Positions 42,546-53,562 of a DNA stretch of 64,000 bases are shown here, piece by piece. Numbering within the stretch: position 1 is the stretch's first letter; every line of letters begins with the position of its first letter. Under the pieces are notes generated by a model. It was not told the DNA's origin. It did no database searches and worked only from the letters and a program-made list of their open reading frames with translations. The stretch is from Aspidiotus rigidus (lineage: Eukaryota > Arthropoda > Insecta > Hemiptera > Diaspididae), in contig JAVHKY010000080.1 in the NCBI GenBank assembly GCA_035079385.1, forward strand, positions 1-64,000. The letters run 5' to 3'. A program made the position numbers and the translations under genes.

Positions 42546-45500
42546 ATATCAGTTCAGTTGAAAAACTCGAACTCCAAACACGAAATCCAGAATCCGAAGT
42601 TGTTGCCCTCTGTGTAAACTGAATTCTCAACATCAGGAAAAAATCTCTGCCTGCTAAAAATGGAAGCCAATAGACCTAACCTAACCGAAAAGTAACGCAG
42701 ATTACAAATTTCATATCGGATCAGCTGAGAAATGCGAAAGCTGATAACAATCTCCATAATTCAAAATCATCGCGCTCTGTGAAAACTTAATTTTCAACAA
42801 AAAAAATCTCTGGCGACTAAGAATGGTACCCAATAGGCCTATCCTGGAAATTTAACACCGATCACAAATTTCATATCGGTTCAGTTGAAAAACTCGATAA
42901 CCGATCACATTCCAAAAAATTCGAAAATATTGCCCTCTGTGAAAACTGAATATTAAACAGAAAATAATCTCTGGTAAGTTAAAATGGTCCCCAATAGGCC
43001 TACTTTAACCGAAATTTAAAGCATATTTCAATTAAAGTTAAATGGATGGTGATATGAACAGAAATTATAGAATGATATCTTTCTTTGCATATAACAAGGG
43101 ACCCATTCTGCTGATTGTTTCATACTAATTTTAAATTGAATTCAAATAGATGATAATATGAACAGAAATTGGAGAATGATATCTTTCTACACAGATAACA
43201 AAACTCCCATTCTGCTGCTTGTTTCAAACTGAATTGCAATTAAATTAACAGAAATTGGAGAATGGTATCTCCCTACTCATACAACAACGGTCTCATTCTG
43301 CTGATCGCTGAAGGCTGGATTTGAATTGAATTTTAATAGGACAGAAATTGGAGAATGGTGTCTTTCTACACATTCAACGAAGCTCCTATTCTGCTGATTG
43401 TTACAAACTAAATTTCAATTGAATTTAAATAGATGATGATATTAACTGAAATTGGAGAATGGTATCTCCCAATTCGGATAACAAAGCTCCCATATTGCTG
43501 ATTGTTTCAAACTAAATTTCAATTGAATTTAAATGGATGATGATATCAACAGAAATTGGAGAATGGTATCTTTCTACACATATAACAACGCTTCCAGTCT
43601 GCTGATCATTATAGGCTGGATTTCTTTGAATTTAAATAGATGGTGATATGGACAGATATTGGAGAATGGTATCCTTCAACATATATAACAAAGCTCCCAT
43701 TCTGCTGATTGTTTCAAACTAAATTTCGAATGAATTTAAATAGATGATGATATTAACTGAAATTGGAGAATGGTATCTCCCAATTTGGATAACAAAGCTC
43801 CCATATTGCTGATTGTTTCAAACTAAATTTCAATTGAATTTAAATGGATGATGATATCAACAGAAATTGGAGAATGGTATCTTTCTACACATATAACAAC
43901 GCTTCCAGTCTGCTGATCATTATAGGCTGGATTTCATTGAATTTAAATAGATGGTGATATGGACAGAAATTGGAGAATGGTATCCTTCAACATATATAAC
44001 AAAGCTCCCATTCTGCTGATTGTTTCAAACTAAATTTCAATTGAATTTAAATGGATGATGATATCAACAGAAATTGGAGAATGATATCTTTCTACACATA
44101 TAACAACGCTTCCAGTCTGCTGATCGTTATAGGCTGGATTTAATTGAATTTAAATAGATGGTGATATGGACAGAAATTGGAGAATGGTATCCTTCAACAT
44201 ATATAACAAAGCTCCAATTCTGCTGATCGTTCCAGGCAATAAAATTCCAATTTAATGCCCCCTGTGATAACTGAATATTCAAGAGAAAATAATCTCTCGC
44301 GACACAAAATGGTACCCTTTAGGCCTATCCTAACCGAAAAGTAACGCAGATTACAAATTTCACATCGGTTCGGCTGAAAAATGCGATAGCAGATCACAAT
44401 TTCCATAATTCAAAACCATTGCCCTGTGTGAAAGATGAATTTTCAACAAAAAAAATCTCTGGCGACTATAAATGGTACCCAATAGTCCTATTCTAACCGA
44501 AATTCAACGCAGATTACGAAGTTCATGCCGATTCAGCAAAAAAACTTGACTACAAATCACAATTTCGAAATTTCGAAATTATCGCTCCCTATGCAAAACT
44601 TAATTTTCATGAGAAAAAAATTACTGGCGACTAAAAATGATACTCAATAGTCCTATCCTAACCGAAATTTAACGCAGATTACGAATTTCATGCTGATTCA
44701 GCAAAAAAAAACTTGACTACAGATCACAATTTCGAAAATTCGAAATTATCGCTTTCTATGCAAAACTTAATTTTCATCAGAAAAAAATTACTGGCGACTA
44801 AAAATGATACCCAATAGTCCTATCCTAACCGACATTTAATGCAGATTACGAATTTCATACTGATTCAGCAAAAAAAAGTTGACTACAAATCACAATTTTA
44901 AAAATTCGAAATTATCGCTTTCTATGCAAAACTTAATTTTCATCAGAAAAAAATTACTGTCGACTAAAAATGATACCCAATAGTCCTATCCTAACCGAAA
45001 TGTAACGCAAATTACGAATTTCATGCTGATTCAGCAAAAAAAACTTGACTACAAATCACAATTTCGAAAATTCGAAATTAATTTTCACGAGAAAAAAATT
45101 ACTGGCGACTAAAAATGATACTCAATAGTCCTATCCTAACCGAAATTTAACGCAGATTACGAATTTCATGCTGATTCAGCAAAAAAAACTTGACTACAGA
45201 TCACAATTTCGAAAATTCGAAATTATCGCTTTCTATGCAAAACTTAATTTTCATCAGAAAAAAATTACTGGCGACTAAAAATGATACCCAATAGTCCTAT
45301 CCTAACCGAAATTTAACGCAGATTACGAATTTCATGCTGATTCAGCAAAAAAAACTTGACTACAGATCACAATTTCGAAAATTCGAAATTATCGCTTTCT
45401 ATGCAAAACTTAATTTTCATCAGAAAAAAATTACTGGCGACTAAAAATGATACCCAATAGTCCTATCCTAACCGAAATTTAACGCAGATTACGAATTTCA

Positions 45501-46164
45501 TGCTGATTCAGCAAAAAAAACTCGACTACAGATCACAATTTCGAAAATTCGAAATTATTGCTTTCTATGCAAAACTTAATTTTCATCAGAAAAAAATTAC
45601 TGGCGACTAAAAATGATACCCAATAGTCCTATCCTAACCGAAATTTAACGCAGATTACGAATTTCATGCTGATTCAGCAAAAAAAGCTCGACTACAGATC
45701 ACAATTTTGAAAATTCGAAATTATCGCTTTCTATGCAAAACTTAATTTTCATCAGAAACAAATTACTGGCGACTAAAAATGATACCCAATAGTCCTATCC
45801 TAACCGAAATTTAACGCAGATTACGAATTTCATGCTGATTCAGCAAAAAAAACTCGACTACAGATCACAATTTCGAAAATTCGAAATTATCGCTTTCTAT
45901 GCAAAACATAATTTTCATCAGAAACAAATTACTGGCGACTAAAAATGATACCCAATAGTCCTATCCTAACCGAAATTTAACGCAGATTACAAATTTCAGG
46001 CTGATTCAGCAAAAAAAACTCGAGTACAGATCACAATTTCGAAAATTCGAAATTATCGCTTTCTATGCAAAACTTAATTTTCATCAGAAACAAATTACTG
46101 GCGACTAAAAATGATACCCAATAGTCCTATCCTAACCGAAATTTAACGCAGATTACGAATTTCA
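42546..46164. repeat. Composite higher-order repeat, copy 4 (12-unit block C)
   Basis: Block B is 42546-43019, starting with the rarer gaattccatatcag. Block C is 43020 to about 44250 with twelve 104-bp units. A three-unit segment is duplicated, and one unit reads ggacagatattgg. Block D is about 44251-44530 and block A is 44531-46164. The 12-unit structure, the gatattgg variant and the block B start are all shared with copy 7. Confidence 0.9.
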
Positions 46165-47980
46165 TATCAGTTCAGTTGAAAAACTCGAACTCCAAACACG
46201 AAATCCAGAATCCGAAGTTGTTGCCCTCTGTGTAAACTGAATTCTCAACATCAGGAAAAAATCTCTGCCTGCTAAAAATGGAAGCCAATAGACCTAACCT
46301 AACCGAAAAGTAACGCAGATTACAAATTTCATATCGGATCAGCTGAGAAATGCGATAGCTGATAACAATCTCCATAATTCAAAATCATCGCTCTCTGTGA
46401 AAACTTAATTTTCAACAAAAAAAATCTCTGGCGACTAAGAATGGTACCCAATAGGCCTATCCTGGAAATTTAACACCGATCACAAATTTCATATCGGTTC
46501 AGTTGAAAAACTCGATAACCGATCACATTCCAAAAAATTCGAAAATATTGCCTTCTGTGAAAACTGAATATTAAACAGAAAATAATCTCTGGTAACTTAA
46601 AATGGTCCCCAATAGGCCTATTTTAACCGAAATTTAAAGCATATTTCAATTAAAGTTAAATGGATGGTGATATGAACAGAAATTATAGAATGATATCTTT
46701 CTTTGCATATAACAAGGGACCCATTCTGCTGATTGTTTCAAACTCATTTCAAATTGAATTCAAATAGATGATAATATGAACAGAAATTGGAGAATGATAT
46801 CTTTCTACACAGATAACAAAACTCCCATTCTGCTGCTTGTTTCAAACTGAATTTTAATTAAATTAAAATAGATAATGATATCAACAGAAATTGGAGAATG
46901 GTATCTCCCTACTCATATAACAACGCTCTCATTCTGCTGATCGCTGAAGGCTGGATTTGAATTGAATTTTAATAGGACAGAAATTGGAGAATGGTGTCTT
47001 TCTACACATTCAACAAAGCTCCTATTCTGCTGATTGTTTCAAACTAAATTTCGATTGAATTTAAATAGATGATGATATTAACTGAAATTGGAGAATGGTA
47101 TCTCCCAATTCGGATAACAAAGCTCCCATATTGCTGATTGTTTCAAACTAAATTTCAATTGAATTTAAATGGATGATGATATCAACAGAAATTGGAGAAT
47201 GGTATCTTTCTACACATATAACAACGCTTTCAGTCTGCTGATCATTATAGGCTGGATTTCATTGAATTTAAGTAGATGGTGATATGGACAGAAATTGGAG
47301 AATGGTATCCTTCAACATATATAACAAAGCTCCAATTCTGCTGATCGTTCCAGGCAATAAAATTCCAATTTAATGTCCTCTGTGATGACTGAATATTGAA
47401 GAGAAAATAATCTCTCGCGACACAAAATGGTACCCTTTAGGCCTATCCTAACCGAAAAGTAACGCAGATTACAAATTTCACATCGGTTCGGCTGAAAAAT
47501 GCGATAGCAGATCACAATTTCCATAATTCAAAACCATTGCCCTGTGTGAATGATGAATTTTCAACAAAAAAAATCTTCGGCAGCTATAAATGGTACCCAA
47601 TAGTCCTATTCTAACCGAAATTCAACGCAGATTACAAAGTTCATGCCGATTCAGCAAAAAAACTTGACTACAAATCACAATTTCGAAATTTCGAAATTAT
47701 CGCTCCCTATGCAAAACTTAATTTTCATGAGAAAAAAATTACTGGCGACTAAAAATGATACTCAATAGTCCTATCCTAACCGAAATTTAACGCAGATTAC
47801 GAATTTCATGCTGATTCAGCAAAAAAAAAACTTGACTACAGATCACAATTTCGAAAATTCGAAATTATCGCTTTCTATGCAAAACCTAATTTTCATCAGA
47901 AAAAAATTACTGGCGACTAAAAATGATACCCAATAGTCCTATCCTAACCGAAATTTAACGCAGATTACAAATTTCATGCT

Positions 47981-47985
47981 GATTC
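47981..47985. repeat. Target-site duplication, left copy (Copia element)
   Basis: The five bases gattc of the monomer motif gctgattcag precede the 5' LTR and recur at 52429-52433. Five-base duplications are usual for Copia-type integrases. Confidence 0.93.
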
Positions 47986-48193
47986 TGTTGGAACTACAGT
48001 GTTGCTGTAGTATCAACTCTTACACGAAATTACAGTGTTACCGATTGTTACAGATTGTTTCTAATATTGAATATTAATGGTTACTATTATTTCTTAAACT
48101 TGATATTTTATTATTCCCGCTGTTATTTTGAGTTATTATGAATTCCTTCTCACTTCAAAATAAATCTTCTGACTAACAACATCAGATTTATTA
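47986..48193 (+). repeat. 5' LTR of the Copia element
   Basis: 208 bp, starting tgttggaac and ending tttatta (TG...TA, not the common TG...CA). A hairpin lies next to the left end: arms actacag (47993-47999) and ctgtagt (48005-48011) with a 5-base loop. An AATAAA signal is at 48159-48164. In intact elements this LTR drives transcription; no clear TATA box was identified. Confidence 0.95.
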
Positions 48194-48210
48194 GGTTATG
48201 GGTTCAGCCA
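48194..48210 (+). promoter_or_regulatory. Primer-binding site (internal initiator-Met tRNA fragment)
   Basis: ggttatgggttcagcc lies directly after the 5' LTR. The first nine bases are complementary to the anticodon loop and stem of initiator methionine tRNA (CAUAACC), the internal half-tRNA primer known for Drosophila copia and relatives. The match weakens after ggttatggg. Confidence 0.8.
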
Positions 48211-48415
48211 TGTTACAATCGCGAATTTAAAAAATAAAAAAAAAAAACTTTTAATTTTCTTTTCTTTTTGAAATTAAATTTAAAAGAAAATAAAACTATT
48301 AATTATTGTTTGATCGCGAGTTCAATATTATTTGATCGTAAATTTAATAAAAAAAAATAAAAAAAAAAAAAAAAACTTTCATCTTTCAAAGTGCCTAGTG
48401 TTGTGTCGTGTCGTA
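48211..48415 (+). other. Untranslated leader of the Copia element
   Basis: About 205 bases of very AT-rich leader with two long A tracts (48229-48247 and 48349-48375). An inverted repeat of ten perfect pairs (attttctttt at 48254-48263 against aaaagaaaat at 48282-48291) could form a stem. The gag frame stays open backwards through the second A tract, but translation probably starts at the ATG at 48416, where protein-like sequence begins. The role of the stem, possibly in packaging or dimerisation, is speculative. Confidence 0.6.
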
Positions 48416-51400
48416 ATGAACAGTGAAAAAGTTTTTCCACCATTGGATCTGGATCCGGCCTATTATAATGATTGGGCGTTCAGATGTAAGGCCCTTCTGC
48501 GCCGGAAAGGGTGCCTGGATAGCATATCCACCCCACAGCCAACATTAACCGAAGTGGACGCAGAGTCAGATGAAGCTATGGAAAACTTCTTAGATCGACA
48601 AAAGGAGTTTACAACTAATAATAATAAAGCTCTGGGTTATATTACGAATAATATTACAAATTACGCACTGAGTAAGGTAAAGGACTGCGCAGAATCAGCA
48701 ATGAGGATGTGGATTGGTCTAAAAGAAGCATACGAGAATCGAAGTATGACTAATCAGTTGAATATTTTAACTCGTTTAATTAACCTAAAGATGAAGGAAG
48801 GTGAAAATATAGCAATCCATTATGCTACATTGGACTCCATAGTATCAGAGCTGAGACTCTCAGGAGCTCAAACATCCGAAGATCATCCATTATTAACGGC
48901 CATTTTATTAAAATCTATGCCAAATTCATTTAATACAGCCGTTACTGCAATTGCTATGGCACCAGGAGGTACACCAGATTTTGAGGACGTGCGTAAGCGA
49001 CTACAAGATCACTCGCTATCCTTAGACCTCAAGAAAAATGGGGAAGAAAATAATTCTACTACTTCAAATAGTGGTACTGTCATGATTGCAACAAATAAAG
49101 GAAAGAAAAAGAAGAAAAATTCTGGTTTCTCTGGTTCTGGTTTCAATTCTGGTTTCTCTGGTTCTGGTTTTTCTGGTTCTGGTTCTGGTTTCAATCAATC
49201 CAATAATTTTGGCTTCAGACGTGGCGGTCAAGGTGGTGGACGGGGTCGTGGCCGTGGCCGTGGCCGTGGTAGTAATGGAAACAAACCATATGATCGAAAT
49301 GGCAGCAATTTTTGGGTGGCAAATAATCAGTGTAGTTTCTGTAAGAGAATCGGGCATTTACTATCAAATGGTACTATGTCGCATAGAACAATACGAAATA
49401 CAAGTGCTCTCAACGGTGTCGCAGAGAGAATGAATAGAACTATTATGGATCGTGCGCGAGCTTGCCTTATTGAATCTGGGCTTCCTCCTATTTACTGGAA
49501 CTATGCAGTAATTTACTCAGTCTTTGTTATAAATCGTTCTCCAACAAAGGCACTTCCTTATGGCAAGACACCTTATGAGATGCTGACAGGAAAATCTTTT
49601 GATAGTTCCAAACTTCAAGTTTTTGGATGCGTCGTTTATATAGGACCAATCCTAGAATCAAAATTACATGAAAGATCCGAAAAATGTATATTTTTATGTT
49701 TTACAACAAATGGTTGCAAAGTATTGAATTTAAAAACAAGAAAAGTACTTATAGTTAGAGATGTAATCTTTGACTCTAATACTTTATATCAAGATCTTTC
49801 AAATTCAGAGAATCTAAAAACAAAAAACAAAAAGGTTCTTACTTTCGATTTTAATATTCTATATCGAGATCTTCCTGATTCAGAAAAACTTGAAGGTGAA
49901 CCTGTGGAACAAGAAATAAAATTAAAGTCTTATCAAAACTTACAATCAATAAATAAGGAGATACCCACAAGCTCACTCGCAAATAATAATGATAATGTCG
50001 ACTTGAAGAAAAATACTACGAATGATACTAATATCAACAACGATGACAATAATGTACCTGATAATTCAATTCAAGTTCTTCCTATAGAGGATCCGCAGCC
50101 TCTTGAAATTCAAAGGCCATTAGAACGTAGGTCAAAAAGAAAATTACCCTTTGTTGAGCATTCGTATGCTGGACCAAAGTTATTTAAATCTAGGAAAATA
50201 CAAAATACTGAAAATAATACTAAAATAGACGAACCTCGAAAACTTTCTTCTTTCAATGATAGTGTTATTGAAGAATTTGTAGTAGATAATAATGTTATAA
50301 TGTTTGTAAATGAAAGTGATGATATACCTCAATCCTATGAGGATATTTTCAATTCTTCAGCTAAAAAGGAATGGCTTGAGGCTGTGGAATACGAATTAAA
50401 TGCTCTAAGAAAAAATCAAACATGGATTCTTGTTGATAGACCTGTGAATAAAAACATAGTTACATGTCGATACGTATTCGTAATCAAACGAGATAAAGAT
50501 GGTAAAATTGACAGGTACAGAGCTCGTCTTGTAGCTCGTGGTTTTAGTCAACGACAAGGGGTAGATTTTAAAGAAACTTTCGCTCCTGTGGCTAAAATGA
50601 CAAGTTTTAGACTACTAATTACTATGGCTGTACAGTTTGATCTTCTCATCGAACAAATTGATGTAACTTCAGCTTTTCTTCATGGCGAATTAGATGACGA
50701 AATTTACATGGAAGTTCCGCCTGGAATAAATTACTCTGGAGATAAAGTCTGTCGATTGAAACGTTCAATTTACGGTTTAAAACAATCTCCAAGAGTTTGG
50801 AATCAAAAATTACATGAATATTTACCACAACTAGGTTTTAATCAAAGTAAAGCGGATTACTGTTTATACTATCATAATACTAGTCGACCTGAAGATAATT
50901 TATTCCTCTTGGTGTATGTTGATGATATTATACTCGTAACAAAATCTCAGGCACGTCTTGAACATCTAAAACAAAAATTAAGAAAAAAATTTGATATGAA
51001 AGATTCCGAACCTTTAAATCATTTCTTAGGAATAAAAGTAATAAGGGATGCGTACTCGATATCAATCTGTCAACGAAAATATTTGGAAGAAATTTTAGTG
51101 AAATGTAGAATGGAAAATTGTACTCCTATTTCAACACCAATAGAATTAAAGATTAATACTGAACAACTTATCAAATCTGCGTCATCTTTAGATAGTTCAA
51201 AATTTCCTTGTAGAAATGCAATTGGTTCACTGATGTACGCAATGGTTTGTTCTCGTCCTGATTTGAGTTATGCTGTAGGACTTCTGAGTACGTATCAAGC
51301 TCATCCCAGCATGGCTCTATGGAAATTAATTAAAAGAGTACTAAGATATGTTAAGGCTACACTGGATCTAAAATTAAAATTTATTAAAAATAATCCGTAT

Positions 51401-51961
51401 TCACTTCCAGTGACAATCTTTGTAAAACAATCAACTTTCGGAAGACGTTGGCTTCGTCGACAGTTGGTGAAGTCGAATTATCTTCCTTTAGTTTGTTATG
51501 TTGATGCGAGCTTTAACACAAATGATCACGAAGCTCGATCTACTTCTGGAGTGATACTGAAAGTATTCGGAAATAGTATTATTTGGTGGTCAAGAAGACA
51601 AAGCGTTACAGCACTTAGTACTCTTACCTCAGAATTTATTGCTCTTTGTGAAGCTGTCCGAGAGGTATTATGGATGAGGTATCATTTAGAATACGTAGGA
51701 ATAAAAAATAAATCACCAATAACAATATTCGAAGACAATCTTGGTTGCATTGCTATAGCTAAAGACCCTACAAATCATAAAGGGACTCGTCATCTAAATC
51801 CGAAGTTGTTCTTTGTCCGTGACGAGATAAGGAATGGTTCCATTCATCTTGAACACATATCTACGATTGAAAATGTGGCAGATATCTTTACAAAATCTCT
51901 TGCTCGTCCACGTTTTGAACAACTTCGCACGCAACTAGGGTTAATTACTAACAAGAAGTAA
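48416..51961 (+). CDS. Copia Gag-Pol polyprotein with protease and integrase-core deletion
   Basis: 1181 residues from the first Met in protein-like sequence; the open frame extends 28 codons upstream through a lysine-rich translation of the A tract, judged not coding. Gag (about 1-230) has the WAFRCKALL region typical of Copia Gag. A Gly/Ser repeat (236-262) and an RG-rich tract (about 269-285) follow. The zinc knuckle is broken: C306, C309 and H314 are present, but the fourth ligand position, 319, is Gly. The frame then passes directly to the end of the integrase core (NGVAERMNR, catalytic E337), so protease, the integrase HHCC domain and the first two core aspartates are gone. Reverse transcriptase runs about 653-905 with D749 and YVDD at 834-837. 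RNase H has D1030, E1073 and D1107. No stop or frameshift interrupts it. Confidence 0.95.
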   Translation: MNSEKVFPPLDLDPAYYNDWAFRCKALLRRKGCLDSISTPQPTLTEVDAESDEAMENFLDRQKEFTTNNNKALGYITNNITNYALSKVKDCAESAMRMWIGLKEAYENRSMTNQLNILTRLINLKMKEGENIAIHYATLDSIVSELRLSGAQTSEDHPLLTAILLKSMPNSFNTAVTAIAMAPGGTPDFEDVRKRLQDHSLSLDLKKNGEENNSTTSNSGTVMIATNKGKKKKKNSGFSGSGFNSGFSGSGFSGSGSGFNQSNNFGFRRGGQGGGRGRGRGRGRGSNGNKPYDRNGSNFWVANNQCSFCKRIGHLLSNGTMSHRTIRNTSALNGVAERMNRTIMDRARACLIESGLPPIYWNYAVIYSVFVINRSPTKALPYGKTPYEMLTGKSFDSSKLQVFGCVVYIGPILESKLHERSEKCIFLCFTTNGCKVLNLKTRKVLIVRDVIFDSNTLYQDLSNSENLKTKNKKVLTFDFNILYRDLPDSEKLEGEPVEQEIKLKSYQNLQSINKEIPTSSLANNNDNVDLKKNTTNDTNINNDDNNVPDNSIQVLPIEDPQPLEIQRPLERRSKRKLPFVEHSYAGPKLFKSRKIQNTENNTKIDEPRKLSSFNDSVIEEFVVDNNVIMFVNESDDIPQSYEDIFNSSAKKEWLEAVEYELNALRKNQTWILVDRPVNKNIVTCRYVFVIKRDKDGKIDRYRARLVARGFSQRQGVDFKETFAPVAKMTSFRLLITMAVQFDLLIEQIDVTSAFLHGELDDEIYMEVPPGINYSGDKVCRLKRSIYGLKQSPRVWNQKLHEYLPQLGFNQSKADYCLYYHNTSRPEDNLFLLVYVDDIILVTKSQARLEHLKQKLRKKFDMKDSEPLNHFLGIKVIRDAYSISICQRKYLEEILVKCRMENCTPISTPIELKINTEQLIKSASSLDSSKFPCRNAIGSLMYAMVCSRPDLSYAVGLLSTYQAHPSMALWKLIKRVLRYVKATLDLKLKFIKNNPYSLPVTIFVKQSTFGRRWLRRQLVKSNYLPLVCYVDASFNTNDHEARSTSGVILKVFGNSIIWWSRRQSVTALSTLTSEFIALCEAVREVLWMRYHLEYVGIKNKSPITIFEDNLGCIAIAKDPTNHKGTRHLNPKLFFVRDEIRNGSIHLEHISTIENVADIFTKSLARPRFEQLRTQLGLITNKK

Positions 51962-52220
51962 TATTCCTATGTAATTTATACAACTTTCGTTTGTAATTTA
52001 TTTTTCAGTTCCGGCAGGCAGCAACAGTCGTCGTATGGGACAACAGTGAAAGCTCTTTCCTTTGATTGTCATGTTGTTCGATTATCAAAATTAATTGAAA
52101 TTGAAATTTTATTAGTATTATCAAAATCAAAATTGTATCAAAATTAATTCAAATTTTATTAGTATTATCAAAATCAAAATTGTTTCTCTTATCAAAATTA
52201 ATGCAAGAGTTGAGAGGGAG
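51962..52220 (+). other. 3' non-coding region of the Copia element with an internal duplication
   Basis: 259 bases between the stop codon and the 3' LTR. A 31-bp segment beginning attttattagtattatc occurs at 52106-52136 and again at 52153-52183, 47 bp apart, and a third partial match (ttatcaaaattaat) follows. Such subterminal repeats are common in LTR elements and may form by slippage during reverse transcription. No further reading frame is seen. Confidence 0.8.
52208..52220 (+). promoter_or_regulatory. Polypurine tract
   Basis: The purine-rich agttgagagggag directly abuts the 3' LTR. RNase H-resistant tracts at this position prime plus-strand DNA synthesis in LTR elements. The uninterrupted purine core is gagagggag (52212-52220). 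Confidence 0.85.
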
Positions 52221-52428
52221 TGTTGGAACTACAGTGTTGCTGTAGTATCAACTCTTACACGAAATTACAGTGTTACCGATTGTTACAGATTGTTTCTAAT
52301 ATTGAATATTAATGGTTACTATTATTTCTTAAACATGATATTTTATTATTCCCGCTGTTATTTTGAGTTATTATGAATTCCTTCTCACTTCAAAATAAAT
52401 CTTCTGACTAACAACATCAGATTTATTA
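52221..52428 (+). repeat. 3' LTR of the Copia element
   Basis: 208 bp, the same as the 5' LTR except for one base (aaacatgatat here, aaacttgatat in the 5' LTR). It carries the same left-end hairpin and an AATAAA at 52394-52399, which would serve as the poly(A) signal of the element RNA. It ends tttatta, directly before the duplicated gattc. Confidence 0.96.
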
Positions 52429-52433
52429 GATTC
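52429..52433. repeat. Target-site duplication, right copy (Copia element)
   Basis: Second copy of gattc. The satellite then continues as agataaaaaacttgactac, a monomer variant also found at 52744, 61265 and 61765, so satellite phase is kept across the insertion. Confidence 0.93.
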
Positions 52434-53562
52434 AGATAAAAAACTTGACTACAAATCACAATTTCGAAAATTCGAAATTAATTTTCACGAGAAAAAAATT
52501 ACTGGCGACTAAAAATTATACTCAATAGTCCTATCCTAACCGAAATTTAACGCAGATTACGAATTTCATGCTGATTCAGCAAAAAAAACTTGACTACAGA
52601 TCACAATTTCGAAAATTCGAAATTATCCCTTTCTATGCAAAACTTAATTTTCATCAGAAAAAAATTACTGGCGACTAAAAATGATACCCAATAGTCCTAT
52701 CCTAACCGAAATTTAACGCAGATTACAAATTTCATACTGATTCAGATAAAAAACTTGACTACAAATCACAATTTTGAAAATTCGAAATTATCGCTTTCTA
52801 TGCAAAACTTAATTTTCATCAGAAAAAAATTACTGGCGACTAAAAATGATACCCAATAGTCCTATCATAACCGAAATTTAACGCAGATTACGAATTTCAT
52901 GCTGATTCAGCAAAAAAAACTCGACTACAGATCACAATTCCGAAAATTCGAAATTATCGCTTTCTATGCAGAACTTAATTTTCATCAGAAACAAATTACT
53001 AGCGACTAAAAATGATACCCAATAGTCCTATCCTAACCGAAATTTAACGCAGATTACAAATTTCATGCTGATTCAGCAAAAAAAACTTGACTACAAATCA
53101 CAATTTTGAAAATTCGAAATTATCGCTTTCTATGCAAAACTTAATTTTCATCAGAAAAAAATTACTGGCGACTAAAAATGATACCCAATAGTCCTATCCT
53201 AACCGAAATTTAACGCAGATTACGAATTTCATACTGATTCAGCAAAAAAAACTTGACTACAAATCACAATTTTGAAAATTCGAAATTATCGCTTTCTATG
53301 CAAAACATAATTTTCATCAGAAAAAAATTACTGGCGACTAAAAATGATACCCAATAGTCCTACCCTAACCGAAATTTAACGCAGATTACGAATTTCATGC
53401 TGATTCAGCAAAAAAAACTCGACTACAGATCACAATTTCGAAAATTCGAAATTATCGCTTTCTATGCAAAACTTAATTTTCATCAGAAACAAATTACTGG
53501 CGACTAAAAATGATACCCAATAGTCCTATCCTAACCGAAATTTAACGCAGATTACGAATTTC

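Larger units (their letters stand above)
47986..52428 (+). mobile_element. Copia-type LTR retrotransposon, internally deleted
   Basis: A 4443-bp element with two 208-bp LTRs, a tRNA primer-binding site, one long gag-pol frame, a polypurine tract and a 5-bp target duplication. The pol order (integrase remnant, then reverse transcriptase and RNase H) is the Copia (Ty1) order, not the Gypsy order. The two LTRs differ at one position (48106 t against a in the 3' copy), so the insertion is young. Protease and most of integrase are missing within an open frame, so this copy should depend on a full relative for mobility. An empty paralogous site is present in HOR copy 8 at 61760-61764. Confidence 0.97.
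46165..53562. repeat. Composite higher-order repeat, copy 5, split by a Copia element
   Basis: Block B is 46165-46637, block C is 46638 to about 47370 with seven 104-bp units, and block D is about 47371-47650. Block A is 47651-47985 and resumes at 52429-53562 after the inserted LTR retrotransposon. Without the insertion the copy is about 2950 bp. The variants gatgactgaatattgaagag and cttcggcagctataaatgg are shared with copy 8. Confidence 0.9.

Noticed and set aside
48332..48415. Extension of the Copia frame 28 codons upstream of the ATG at 48416
   Set aside because: It is a translation of the leader A tract, rich in Lys and Asn, and lacks a plausible start; Gag-like sequence begins at MNSEK.
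49009..50828. Other frames overlapping the Copia polyprotein on both strands
   Set aside because: Shadows of the Gag-Pol coding sequence, mostly over the Gly/Ser and RG-rich low-complexity tract.
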